From Chlamydiota bacterium (GTDB lineage Bacteria; Chlamydiota; Chlamydiia; Chlamydiales; Simkaniaceae): a DNA stretch of 10,114 bases. Shown here in pieces: positions 1-6,227 of the stretch. Each line of letters starts with the position of its first letter. The stretch's first letter is position 1. The translations under genes were made by a program, and so were the position numbers. The notes under the pieces are model-generated. The model ran no database searches. It saw nothing but the letters and a program-made list of their open reading frames with translations, and was not told the origin of the DNA. The stretch covers positions 1 to 10,114 of the forward strand of contig JAJFMG010000057.1 in NCBI GenBank assembly GCA_021772295.1. The letters are read 5' to 3'.

Positions 1-395
1 ATTTGATCTGCAATGTTTTTCTGCAGACTCGTTATACTATTGGGAATAATACAGGGATCAGGAATGATTAGTCTTAAAAAATCAACCTCTTCAAAATATT
101 TTTCAGAAAAGCAATTAGAATTTTCACATAAATGAGTTTTACATTGATTCAAGGGTGATGTCAAAATCGCACTAGATATGGCCCGTAGTTTATTTGCTAA
201 TAATGAGTCTCGTTCACAAAGGCTTCCAGGAAGAGTGGTGGCATAAATATAAGGTGCATTAAAGTCCTGCGGAAGTGCTGGGGGCTGTCGTGATTTGTCT
301 GTTGCAATTGAAATGCCAAACGGGTCGGAATAAAAGCCTATAGATTCGGTCCAGAATTCAGATGTGTTTAATTCAGATGTGTTTCGAGATGACAT
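1..395 (-). CDS. Unrecognised protein, N-terminal 131 codons (runs off the left edge)
   Basis: A minus-strand frame stays open from an ATG at 395 to the window edge, 131 codons without a stop, which is long for such AT-rich DNA. An in-frame TAG lies nine codons upstream of the ATG, so the start is at this ATG or at a TTG two codons before it. No clear Shine-Dalgarno is seen. The N-terminus begins MSSRNTSELNTSEFW, with a five-residue tandem repeat (NTSEL/NTSEF) from a perfect 15-bp duplication. The visible part is polar, has no signal peptide or membrane segment, and has a small cysteine cluster around residues 95-125. I do not recognise the family. It lies 79 bases downstream of acpS on the same strand and may be co-transcribed, though a dyad sits in the gap. 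A lineage-specific or effector-like protein is possible, but this is only a guess. Confidence 0.72.
   Translation of the reverse strand, partial: MSSRNTSELNTSEFWTESIGFYSDPFGISIATDKSRQPPALPQDFNAPYIYATTLPGSLCERDSLLANKLRAISSAILTSPLNQCKTHLCENSNCFSEKYFEEVDFLRLIIPDPCIIPNSITSLQKNIADQ
355..384. repeat. Perfect 15-bp tandem duplication
   Basis: The unit AATTCAGATGTGTTT occurs twice in direct succession (355-369 and 370-384). It is in frame within the minus-strand gene at the left edge, so it adds exactly five residues (NTSEL then NTSEF) near the N-terminus. The copies are identical, which suggests a recent slippage duplication. Confidence 0.95.
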
Positions 396-413
396 AATAA
401 GCAAATTGGATAA

Positions 414-444
414 TTTTTTCTATATCATGGATGGATAGAAAAAA
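414..444. repeat. 10-bp inverted repeat between acpS and the left-edge gene
   Basis: TTTTTTCTAT at 414-423 is matched exactly by ATAGAAAAAA at 435-444, around an 11-base loop. It lies downstream of the acpS stop and 19 bases upstream of the next minus-strand ATG. The stem is almost all A/T and no T run follows it on the minus strand, so it is not a standard intrinsic terminator. It could be an operator or a weak RNA hairpin. The structure is certain but any function is inference. Confidence 0.5.
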
Positions 445-474
445 GGAGGCAAGAAGTTTTTAAGTGAGAGAAAA

Positions 475-837
475 TTACTCCCAAATACAGATTGCAGTGG
501 CAAATTGCTTGCAGTGGCTTATCGATAAAAGTAGTTGAGGACTTTCAAAGTATTTGGAAGCTTTATTAGAAATTGCAACGGATGGCTTCCCAATTTGATC
601 TTTTTGGATTTCTATATCTTGCCAACCAATATGTTTGCCAAAGCCTGTTCCAAGGGCTTTAACAACAGCTTCTTTCGCGCAGAACCTGGCCGCAAAATGC
701 ATCGCTGGATCTTTTTTAGAATTACAATAGTCAATCTCTTCTTTGGTGAAAAGTTTGCCTAGAAAGTGGTTTCCATAGGAATCGATCGATTTGCGGATTC
801 GATCGATTTCTATAATGTCGGTGCCTATCCCTTTCAT
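475..837 (-). CDS. acpS: Holo-[acyl-carrier-protein] synthase AcpS
   Basis: This cytoplasmic enzyme transfers 4'-phosphopantetheine from CoA to the serine of apo-ACP, which activates ACP for fatty acid synthesis. The 120-residue length is normal for the group I AcpS family. The N-terminal GIGTDIIEIDRI holds the metal-binding Asp7. The second signature, FAARFCAKEAVVKALGTG (about 48-65), holds Glu56. The C-terminal SISH (105-108) is the usual last conserved strand. The ATG overlaps the TGA of the upstream PIN/TRAM gene as ATGA, with GGGGA just before it, so translation is probably coupled. The N-terminal coding part contains repeated ATCGATCGA words (around 780-810), which arise from Ile-Asp-Arg codons. 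The identification is secure. Confidence 0.96.
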   Translation of the reverse strand: MKGIGTDIIEIDRIRKSIDSYGNHFLGKLFTKEEIDYCNSKKDPAMHFAARFCAKEAVVKALGTGFGKHIGWQDIEIQKDQIGKPSVAISNKASKYFESPQLLLSISHCKQFATAICIWE

Positions 838-1916
838 TCATCCCCGTCGAAGTATTCATCATCTTCAATGTCAGATGCTTTTCCGAATTCATCAAGAGCG
901 TTACAGAAAATCATTCTTCCAGATGAGGTATGTTTTACAGAGAGAACTTGCGCATCTATGGTTTCACCAATGTAGTGACCACCACCATTGATAACTACCA
1001 TAGTACCATCTTCTAAATAACCAACACCTTGTCTTGGTTCTTTACCATATCGTTGCACTTTAATCTTAATAAGCTCACCCGTTTGCATTAGAGGCTTAAG
1101 AGCATTGGAAAGAGTGTGAAGATTGATAATGAGTATTCCCTCGATCGTCGCCATTTGGACGCGGGAGATATCCGCTGTCAGCATGTTTGAATCGGTGAGT
1201 CTCGCTAAACGAATAAGTTTACTTTGAATGTCTTTTACCTCTGGAAAGTCTGTGTCGTTAAACCTTACTGCAAGCCCCGGTAGTTCTTCCATTTTTTTGA
1301 TTACATCTAAACTTCGTTTTGACTTGATCTTACTGGCTTCGTCACCAGTTTCTAATTTGGCGTAGAGATCTTTAATAATAAAACGGGGAATGACTATGTG
1401 TTGATCAAGAAGGCCTGTCGCACACATATCTAAAATTCGTGCATCAGATAATACGGAAGCGTCTACAATCAGATCTTTTTTCTTCTGGGCAGTTGGAGAA
1501 AATTTAACAAACGGTACGCTGATATAAAGCTCATCTGAGGATCGCAGCGTTAAAATGGTTCCTAAGTATATTCCAAATAGAAATAGCGCGATTTTAATCA
1601 TCTCTATCGCTTGTGGGGATAGCATTATGGATGCTTTAGAAATATCTAAAACAGCTCCAAGAATAAGCACCAAAGCCTCTCCCATCAAATATCCAAAAAA
1701 GAGACCAATAATCGCAATATTAAAAGAGCGAAGATTAAAGCGCCTAAAGAGAATATCGAAACCAACTAAGACAATCATTAAAACAATACCAGATACAATG
1801 CCAATAATGACATTTGTCATATGATCGCCAGTAGCTCTTGACACCATGTAGGTTGTCATAAAGAAAATACTTATAATGGTAAAAAAGATTCGAGTAAAAA
1901 CGAGCGAGACATTCAT
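834..1916 (-). CDS. Membrane-anchored PIN/TRAM-domain protein (YacL-like)
   Basis: The 360-residue protein has four predicted membrane helices (about 5-26, 35-58, 66-92 and 104-122). A PIN nuclease-fold domain follows (about 147-270) with acidic residues at Asp152, Asp158 and Asp249. A TRAM domain occupies about 277-336 (GVGYLEDGTMVVI, then GRMIF), and the tail is acidic (DIEDDEYFDGDE). The order matches Bacillus subtilis YacL almost motif for motif. PIN domains are Mg-dependent RNases in many families and TRAM binds RNA, so a membrane-tethered RNA-processing role is plausible but unproven. I chose the ATG at 1916 over a TTG at 1961 because TGGAGA lies just upstream and the extra N-terminus adds no domain. 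The gene is joined to acpS by an ATGA overlap, an arrangement I also recall in Chlamydia. Confidence 0.92.
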   Translation of the reverse strand: MNVSLVFTRIFFTIISIFFMTTYMVSRATGDHMTNVIIGIVSGIVLMIVLVGFDILFRRFNLRSFNIAIIGLFFGYLMGEALVLILGAVLDISKASIMLSPQAIEMIKIALFLFGIYLGTILTLRSSDELYISVPFVKFSPTAQKKKDLIVDASVLSDARILDMCATGLLDQHIVIPRFIIKDLYAKLETGDEASKIKSKRSLDVIKKMEELPGLAVRFNDTDFPEVKDIQSKLIRLARLTDSNMLTADISRVQMATIEGILIINLHTLSNALKPLMQTGELIKIKVQRYGKEPRQGVGYLEDGTMVVINGGGHYIGETIDAQVLSVKHTSSGRMIFCNALDEFGKASDIEDDEYFDGDE

Positions 1917-1924
1917 AAACTTAA

Positions 1925-1930
1925 TCTCCA
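1925..1930 (-). promoter_or_regulatory. Shine-Dalgarno that fixes the PIN/TRAM start
   Basis: TGGAGA on the minus strand has its GGAG core 9 bases before the ATG at 1916. The alternative TTG at 1961 has no comparable site, so this favours the shorter 360-residue protein. Confidence 0.75.
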
Positions 1931-1951
1931 GTAATGTTGGTTTTTTTTTAT

Positions 1952-1970
1952 TGTAAATCAAGGATTTACA
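1952..1970. promoter_or_regulatory. 19-bp palindrome upstream of the PIN/TRAM gene (candidate operator)
   Basis: TGTAAATC and GATTTACA form a perfect 8-bp inverted repeat around AAG. It lies about 35 bases upstream of the PIN/TRAM ATG. A possible minus-strand promoter (TTGAAA, 16 bases, TAGATA) lies immediately before it, so the dyad falls near the expected transcription start. No T run follows on either strand in the right place, which argues against a terminator. The repeat is certain; its role as a repressor site is inference. Confidence 0.45.
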
Positions 1971-2038
1971 TATCTATTTAGGATTCGTCTTATTTCAAAA
2001 TATTCAAATAATGGGTCCAATATAGGGGTTTAAATTAT

Positions 2039-2065
2039 TAAAGCAAGAAAAATTCAATTGCTTTA
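2039..2065. repeat. 8-bp inverted repeat upstream of the membrane protein gene
   Basis: TAAAGCAA at 2039-2046 pairs exactly with TTGCTTTA at 2058-2065 around an 11-base loop. It lies about 70 bases before the ATG at 2138, in the region shared by two divergent genes. There is no T run after the right arm. It could be an operator or a 5' leader hairpin. I see no convincing -35/-10 pair for the plus-strand gene. Confidence 0.4.
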
Positions 2066-2137
2066 GAAATATATAGCGGGGTTATTTTGCATTCGCTAAG
2101 CTTAAACCATTATTCATATAACCCAAGTGAGTTAAAA

Positions 2138-2611
2138 ATGTCCCATGTAAAAGCTATCATATTGTCCGGTGTAATTTGGTTTGTAGTTTCTTTACAACTT
2201 CTTTGGAAGGGAATGAACTATACACTTGTTTCAGCAGTGGAAGAAAAAGGGGCATTTTTTTCTTTTATAGAAAATTTTGTATCAGAGCCTGTCCAAGCAT
2301 CTCTTATAATTGTTGCAATAGGAGTACTTGTTGGAATACTTAAAGGTCAGTTTGTTTTAGCAAAAACAGTTAAAAGAGTGATAAGAAGAATTTTAACTCT
2401 TCAAAATCCGATACCATTTAAAAAACTCTATACTAGAGGTTATGTCTTTCTTTTACTTGGTATGATGCTTTTAGGTCTTTCTATGCGTTTTATTGGTTTG
2501 CCGTTTGCCATTCGAGGTTGTATTGATATAGCAATTGGATTTGCTCTTCTTAGTGGATCCTTTCAATATTTTAGAGGCGCCTTTTTTCTAAGTCTTGAAC
2601 TCAAGAGATAG
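2138..2611 (+). CDS. Conserved small membrane protein of unknown function
   Basis: The 157-residue product has four hydrophobic segments (about 6-24, 53-72, 100-121 and 125-150). A basic loop between the second and third reads KTVKRVIRRIL. The stretch from about 93 to 145 (FKKLYTRGY, LLGMMLLGLSMRF, IRGCIDIAIGFALLSGSFQYFRG) looks like a conserved core, with an RG-x-IDIAIG signature I have seen in uncharacterised bacterial membrane proteins but cannot name. I preferred the ATG at 2138 to an in-frame TTG at 2087. The extra 17 residues are polar, and a weak site (AGTGAG) sits before 2138. The gene is divergent from the PIN/TRAM gene and convergent with rlmH, whose stop is 2 bases away. It is certainly coding; the function is unknown. 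Confidence 0.8.
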   Translation: MSHVKAIILSGVIWFVVSLQLLWKGMNYTLVSAVEEKGAFFSFIENFVSEPVQASLIIVAIGVLVGILKGQFVLAKTVKRVIRRILTLQNPIPFKKLYTRGYVFLLLGMMLLGLSMRFIGLPFAIRGCIDIAIGFALLSGSFQYFRGAFFLSLELKR

Positions 2612-2613
2612 TC

Positions 2614-3039
2614 TTATTTGTGATAGCTAGAGCCTTTTTGAATTTCAAAGGCGCGATATATTTGCTCTAAAAACAAAAGCCGCACCATTTGGTGGGTGAG
2701 TGTTAGTTTGGATAAGCAGATGCGATTTGTGGCTGCTTCTCTAATTGTATCTGGAATGCCGTTAGAGGCCCCGATTAGAAAATTAAGGTGTGAACCATGT
2801 TGCTTTAATTTTTCAAAAAGAATATTTGCAAAACTCTCACTTGTAAATTCTTTTCCACTTACATCTAAACAGATGAATTTGGGTAGTCTTTCAATTGCGT
2901 GATATAGCTTTTCTTCCGTTTTGAATAGATTCCACTCAATTTTCAAAGCAGGGCGTAGTCTTGTTTCATAGACAGCTAGGGCATCTACGAGCCAAGGCTC
3001 CTTGTTTTTTCCAACAGAAAAAATTGAAATTGTGTACAT
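2614..3039 (-). CDS. rlmH: 23S rRNA (pseudouridine1915-N3)-methyltransferase RlmH
   Basis: RlmH is a small SPOUT (knotted) methyltransferase that acts as a dimer on assembled 70S ribosomes and methylates pseudouridine 1915 in helix 69 of 23S rRNA, with SAM as donor. The 141-residue length fits the family. Conserved parts visible are CLDVSGKEFTSESFA (57-71), the SAM-loop LIGASNGI (88-95, with Ala where most members have a second Gly), LTLTHQMVRLLFLEQIYRAF (112-131), and the C-terminal SSYHK, which resembles the YHK ending of Gram-positive RlmH proteins. The ATG lies 21 bases from the proposed start of divergent lgt. The 3' end abuts the membrane protein gene tail to tail, and no terminator with a T run separates them. 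Confidence 0.95.
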   Translation of the reverse strand: MYTISIFSVGKNKEPWLVDALAVYETRLRPALKIEWNLFKTEEKLYHAIERLPKFICLDVSGKEFTSESFANILFEKLKQHGSHLNFLIGASNGIPDTIREAATNRICLSKLTLTHQMVRLLFLEQIYRAFEIQKGSSYHK

Positions 3040-3059
3040 AAGAGAGATTGTCTTATAAT
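3030..3059 (+). promoter_or_regulatory. Candidate promoter for lgt
   Basis: A perfect TATAAT at 3054-3059 is preceded, 18 bases upstream, by TTGTGT at 3030-3035. The -35 lies inside the rlmH start. If transcription begins about 7 bases after the -10, the mRNA would start just beyond the proposed TTG at 3061. In that case either translation begins at a later codon such as TTG 3079, or this box is not the main promoter. Confidence 0.4.
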
Positions 3060-3060
3060 T

Positions 3061-4206
3061 TTGCCATCTATTCTAACTTTGGAGTTTATTATCGCATATC
3101 TTTTTTGGGATCCAAGTCCGATTTGTTTTCGAATTCCGCTCCTTGATAGACCCATTATGTGGTATGGGGTTTTATTTGCGCTTGGTTTTTTTATTGGATT
3201 CTGCGTTTTAAAACTATTATTTACCTATTTTTTTGCATTAAGGCCTGAGATTGCAAAAGATGATATTGAAGATATTTCGTTACTGCAAAAAAGTTTAAAG
3301 ACACAATTTCCAGCAAGTAAACTAGATGGAAACTGCGCAACATCGTTGTCTACAGAATTAAATCTTGTTGTTATAGAACCCACTTCGTTGGGATTTTCTC
3401 CTAAATGGATCTATCAGCTTTTCTCCAAATTTTTTTCTAAAGAAGAAAAAGCCTCTTTGCTAAGAAGGCTTTTTTTAGAAAAAAATGTATATGGCCTTAC
3501 AACCCTTGCTAGTAAGAGTCAGGTGCTTGCAGAGAAAATCACATTCTATGTGATGATTGGAGCTGTAATAGGCGCAAGGCTTGGGCATATGCTTTTTTAT
3601 GAAGCGCCGTCTTATTACTTAACTAATCCAAGTGTGATTTTTAGAGTATGGGAAGGAGGCTTAGCAAGTCATGGCGGTGTAATTGGTATATTAGTGAGTG
3701 TTTTAATTTTTGTTTTAAAGCAACGCAAAAAATTTCCTTCAATGTCCTTTCTTCGAATAATTGATTTTGCAGTAATCCCGACAGCACTTGCTGGCGCTTT
3801 TATTCGGTTCGGAAACTTTGTAAATCAAGAGATACTAGGTGTTGGTTCTAAGTTGCCATGGGCAATTGTTTTTGGACATCCTGCGGATGGATCTACTCAA
3901 ATTGCACGACATCCAGTACAAATCTATGCAGTAGTATTTTATCTTGTTACTTTTCTTTTTTTAGTACATCTATTTGTTCGAAAAAAAGTATTTAGGAAAA
4001 AAGGTCTCTTAACAGGAATGTTTTTTGTCTTGGTATTCTCATTTCGGTTTGTTTTAGAGTTTATCAAAGAATCTCAAAGTGAGCTTGTTGCCCAAAATTC
4101 TCTTTTGAATATGGGACAAATCCTTAGTATTCCAGTTGTAATTGTTGGTATCGGGTTGCTTATCAGGAATAGGACTAAGGCTTTAAATTCAAGTGCGGAA
4201 ATGTAG
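3061..4206 (+). CDS. lgt: Phosphatidylglycerol-prolipoprotein diacylglyceryl transferase Lgt, with a large insertion
   Basis: Lgt is an inner-membrane enzyme that moves a diacylglyceryl group from phosphatidylglycerol to the lipobox cysteine of prolipoproteins, the first step of lipoprotein maturation. Matches to E. coli Lgt are WDPSPICFRIPLL, MWYGVLFALGFFIG (33-46), GARLGHMLFYE (171-181), WEGGLASHGGVIG (197-209, His204), FIRFGNFVNQE (247-257, Arg249), RHPVQIYA (283-290), FRFVLEF (328-334, Arg329) and MGQILSIP. The residues matching essential E. coli Arg143 and Arg239 are kept. At 381 residues it is about 90-100 longer than usual. The excess lies between helix 1 and the GARLG segment (about 59-157), is charged, and has no motif I know. 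The start is uncertain: a stop at 3025 limits it, and only TTG (3061 or 3079) or rarer codons are available before WDPSP. Confidence 0.93.
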   Translation: MPSILTLEFIIAYLFWDPSPICFRIPLLDRPIMWYGVLFALGFFIGFCVLKLLFTYFFALRPEIAKDDIEDISLLQKSLKTQFPASKLDGNCATSLSTELNLVVIEPTSLGFSPKWIYQLFSKFFSKEEKASLLRRLFLEKNVYGLTTLASKSQVLAEKITFYVMIGAVIGARLGHMLFYEAPSYYLTNPSVIFRVWEGGLASHGGVIGILVSVLIFVLKQRKKFPSMSFLRIIDFAVIPTALAGAFIRFGNFVNQEILGVGSKLPWAIVFGHPADGSTQIARHPVQIYAVVFYLVTFLFLVHLFVRKKVFRKKGLLTGMFFVLVFSFRFVLEFIKESQSELVAQNSLLNMGQILSIPVVIVGIGLLIRNRTKALNSSAEM

Positions 4207-5992
4207 GTAAAATTTCTTCCATCATTGCAGATAGCGATTTTTTGGGATAATTATCGCGCTGCGAAATTTCCAGCCACTTGAGGCATCGATCATACGACGA
4301 CTCTTCAAATGATGCTAAATTCTGATACCACATTAACTTGTAGCTAATCCAGATTCTTTTCTCTAGTTGTTTAGATAGGGGCAGATCTTTGGGAAGAGTC
4401 TTCGAAAAAGTAGAAAGAACTCTGGATACAAAGTCTTTATGAGAGACTTTGGTCTCATCTAAGTAAAGCGATTGCCATGTTTTGAGCATAGATTTTGCAA
4501 GGGAAGATGTTTTATCAAAATGCAGGAATTTACAGATGAGATCGCTTTGAGAGCACCAAGTGTTAATGCGGTGATTTCTAATCAGTTGCTCTTGTTTGGA
4601 GGGAGTCTTTGAAAGTTTTAGATTTTCAATTTTGTGAAAAGTCTGCATTGCCTTTGCAATAGCAGATTTAAAAGAGATCAATGGATTATCAATAACGATA
4701 TTTTCGATTTCATCTTTGATTTTTATAAGTGACTGGATCTCAAAAACAGACTCTACTTTTTTTCTTTTTTGCAAAGATCGCCATATGTAGATTTCAAGCT
4801 CATCAAAGTTTTCAAGAGCAATGGATGGTAATTTTACAGCTTCGGTATAAGATTCATAAATGGTATCTTGCACTTTTTTTAGTGTTTTCAGTTCTACTTT
4901 CTCCTGCAGAAAATGCATTTCTGCATTTATGAAAACAAATAGAGTTGGGTTGATTTTTGGTTTGGGAAGAGTTGCATCGCCCTGCAAGTTTGCGTAAAGG
5001 TATGCAACACCTTTATCAAGAGTTTTTCTTTGCATTTTTTTGGGTAGAGCAAGTGCGATTGGATAAAGAGCGAGTATTCTTTGAATAAGCTCTTGGGTTT
5101 TGGTGTCGTAGCAAAGTTTTTTTATACTTAATAGATATCCTGTGTGTCTTTTGATAAAGGAGTTTAAAAGAATATGGTCTTCAGGAAAAAGAGTGGTATC
5201 TAATGTTTTTGTTTTAAAAAAAGAAACGGATAAAATTATAGATATGATGGATAGTAATCTGTGTCTTGAGCACAGATTACTGATATTGCTATAGACTTCT
5301 AAGCTCTGGTAAACTTTTTGTGTAAGCTCTTTTTGAGAAAGTATTTCTGAAGCATTTTCTTCCAATAGGCATTGTATAATCATTTGATCGAGGGGACCAT
5401 ACTCAGTATCTATATTGTTTGCAGTAATGGGTGTTAAACCCTTAATGAGATGTTTTTGTGTGGTCCAAATTCGCTGCGCAAGTTTTTCTAAATCTATTTT
5501 TTCTCCATCAGTGCTAGCAATGTATTTTGAAATAGTAAACGCATGTTTTTTTGCTAACTGATAGGGGGATTGTAGATCGCTTAGTTCTTCGAGTGAAATA
5601 TGTTGTAGCCTTTCTTTGATAATGTAATCAACATTGAGTCTGCCATCAACAGAAAAGGCATCTTTTTGATTTTGCATTTTATCGTAGTTATGACTCACTC
5701 TTTCAAAGAGGTTCTTTAGAGCGGCGTTTTTGATGTGATAGGCAGGAAATGCTTTAGAAAAATCTGGTAGGATGTTTTTTAGTAAGTCGGTTTGGATTTT
5801 CTTGGACCAGTTTTTTGGATTTCCATAGCTTGCTACAACTTTTTTGATTTTCTTTGTAAGAAATAGACTCAAATCAGAAAATGGATCATGGAATTCTTCG
5901 GTTTCATCAATAGATTGTAAATGAGCTTTGTTAATCTCATCTGAAATTGATGGGTAATCGTTTGGAGAAAATTGAGGAGCAGATTCTGCCAT
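4175..5992 (-). CDS. Unrecognised 605-residue helical protein
   Basis: This long intact gene starts at an ATG with AGGA 9 bases upstream. The product is lysine-rich, rich in leucine and isoleucine with a helical pattern, and lacks a signal peptide; one short hydrophobic stretch (about 240-255, LLSIISIILSVSFF) could be a buried helix. An acidic N-terminus (about 1-40) is followed by a basic segment (LTKKIKKVVASYGNPKNW). Three spaced places share a Leu/Glu-rich helix ending in an I-W pair (about 165-175, 375-385 and 535-550), hinting at degenerate helical repeats. I do not recognise a family; a Chlamydiae-restricted protein is likely. Its last 32 bases overlap the end of convergent lgt, and it is divergent from ssb across 235 AT-rich bases, where I see only weak promoter boxes (a TATATT-like box on the minus strand at 6022-6027). 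Confidence 0.85.
   Translation of the reverse strand: MAESAPQFSPNDYPSISDEINKAHLQSIDETEEFHDPFSDLSLFLTKKIKKVVASYGNPKNWSKKIQTDLLKNILPDFSKAFPAYHIKNAALKNLFERVSHNYDKMQNQKDAFSVDGRLNVDYIIKERLQHISLEELSDLQSPYQLAKKHAFTISKYIASTDGEKIDLEKLAQRIWTTQKHLIKGLTPITANNIDTEYGPLDQMIIQCLLEENASEILSQKELTQKVYQSLEVYSNISNLCSRHRLLSIISIILSVSFFKTKTLDTTLFPEDHILLNSFIKRHTGYLLSIKKLCYDTKTQELIQRILALYPIALALPKKMQRKTLDKGVAYLYANLQGDATLPKPKINPTLFVFINAEMHFLQEKVELKTLKKVQDTIYESYTEAVKLPSIALENFDELEIYIWRSLQKRKKVESVFEIQSLIKIKDEIENIVIDNPLISFKSAIAKAMQTFHKIENLKLSKTPSKQEQLIRNHRINTWCSQSDLICKFLHFDKTSSLAKSMLKTWQSLYLDETKVSHKDFVSRVLSTFSKTLPKDLPLSKQLEKRIWISYKLMWYQNLASFEESSYDRCLKWLEISQRDNYPKKSLSAMMEEILPTFPHLNLKP
5253..5281. repeat. Perfect 11-bp inverted repeat inside the 605-residue orphan gene
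   Basis: AGTAATCTGTG at 5253-5263 is matched exactly by CACAGATTACT at 5271-5281, with a 7-base loop. Neither strand has a T run after it, so it is not an intrinsic terminator. The inner half-sites, CTGTG and CACAG, also form the core of the palindrome at 6774-6797. The repeat is certain. It may be a chance result of codon choice, an mRNA hairpin or a protein-binding site. Confidence 0.5.
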
Positions 5993-6140
5993 ATAAAGAA
6001 ATCCTATATAATTTTGTTATTAATATATGATTTTTGTTCTATCAATCTAATTTGTTTTTGTCTAATTCTTTGTTTGTTTTCTTAACTTATATTCTTTAGT
6101 TTTATTAATTATTTTTTAAAAACAAAATGATATTGTTCCG

Positions 6141-6168
6141 TTGTAAGAAATAGTTCTTGGGTTTTAAT
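6141..6168 (+). promoter_or_regulatory. Candidate promoter for the ssb-pepA operon
   Basis: TTGTAA at 6141-6146 and TTTAAT at 6163-6168 are spaced by 16 bases and match the main sigma factor consensus at four and five of six positions. The expected start, near 6175, would give a leader of about 50 bases before the ssb ATG. The surrounding 5993-6227 region is very AT-rich, so other boxes cannot be excluded. Confidence 0.42.
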
Positions 6169-6212
6169 GCCTATCTGAAAATAATGGGCAGTTTCAGAAA
6201 AAGTTGAAATGT

Positions 6213-6218
6213 AAGGAG
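6213..6218 (+). promoter_or_regulatory. Strong Shine-Dalgarno that fixes the ssb start
   Basis: AAGGAG is placed 9 bases before the ATG at 6228. An in-frame TTG at 6204 would place this site inside the gene, so the ATG at 6228 is the likely start. Confidence 0.85.
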
Positions 6219-6227
6219 AATTTTCCA

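Noticed and set aside
441..448. Plus-strand AAAAGGAG, resembling a strong Shine-Dalgarno
   Set aside because: No start codon with a real open frame follows at a useful distance; the downstream sequence is the acpS gene on the other strand.
780..811. Repeated ATCGATCGA words in acpS
   Set aside because: They are explained by Ile-Asp-Arg and Ser-Ile-Asp codons in the conserved AcpS N-terminus; no independent sign of a site.
2593..2606. TCTTGA-AC-TCAAGA palindrome at the end of the membrane protein gene
   Set aside because: The arms are only 6 bp with a 2-base centre and no T run; this is likely coincidental.
2614..2622. RlmH ending in YHK instead of the E. coli YHRE
   Set aside because: YHK is the normal ending in Gram-positive RlmH proteins, so it is not an anomaly.
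2632..2652. GCCTTT/AAAGGC hairpin just after the membrane protein gene
   Set aside because: No T run follows on either strand, and it lies in the rlmH coding end, so I cannot support a terminator.
5993..6227. Small gene or RNA in the AT-rich region between the orphan gene and ssb
   Set aside because: No credible open frame, tRNA fold or strong hairpin is visible; it most likely holds divergent promoters.
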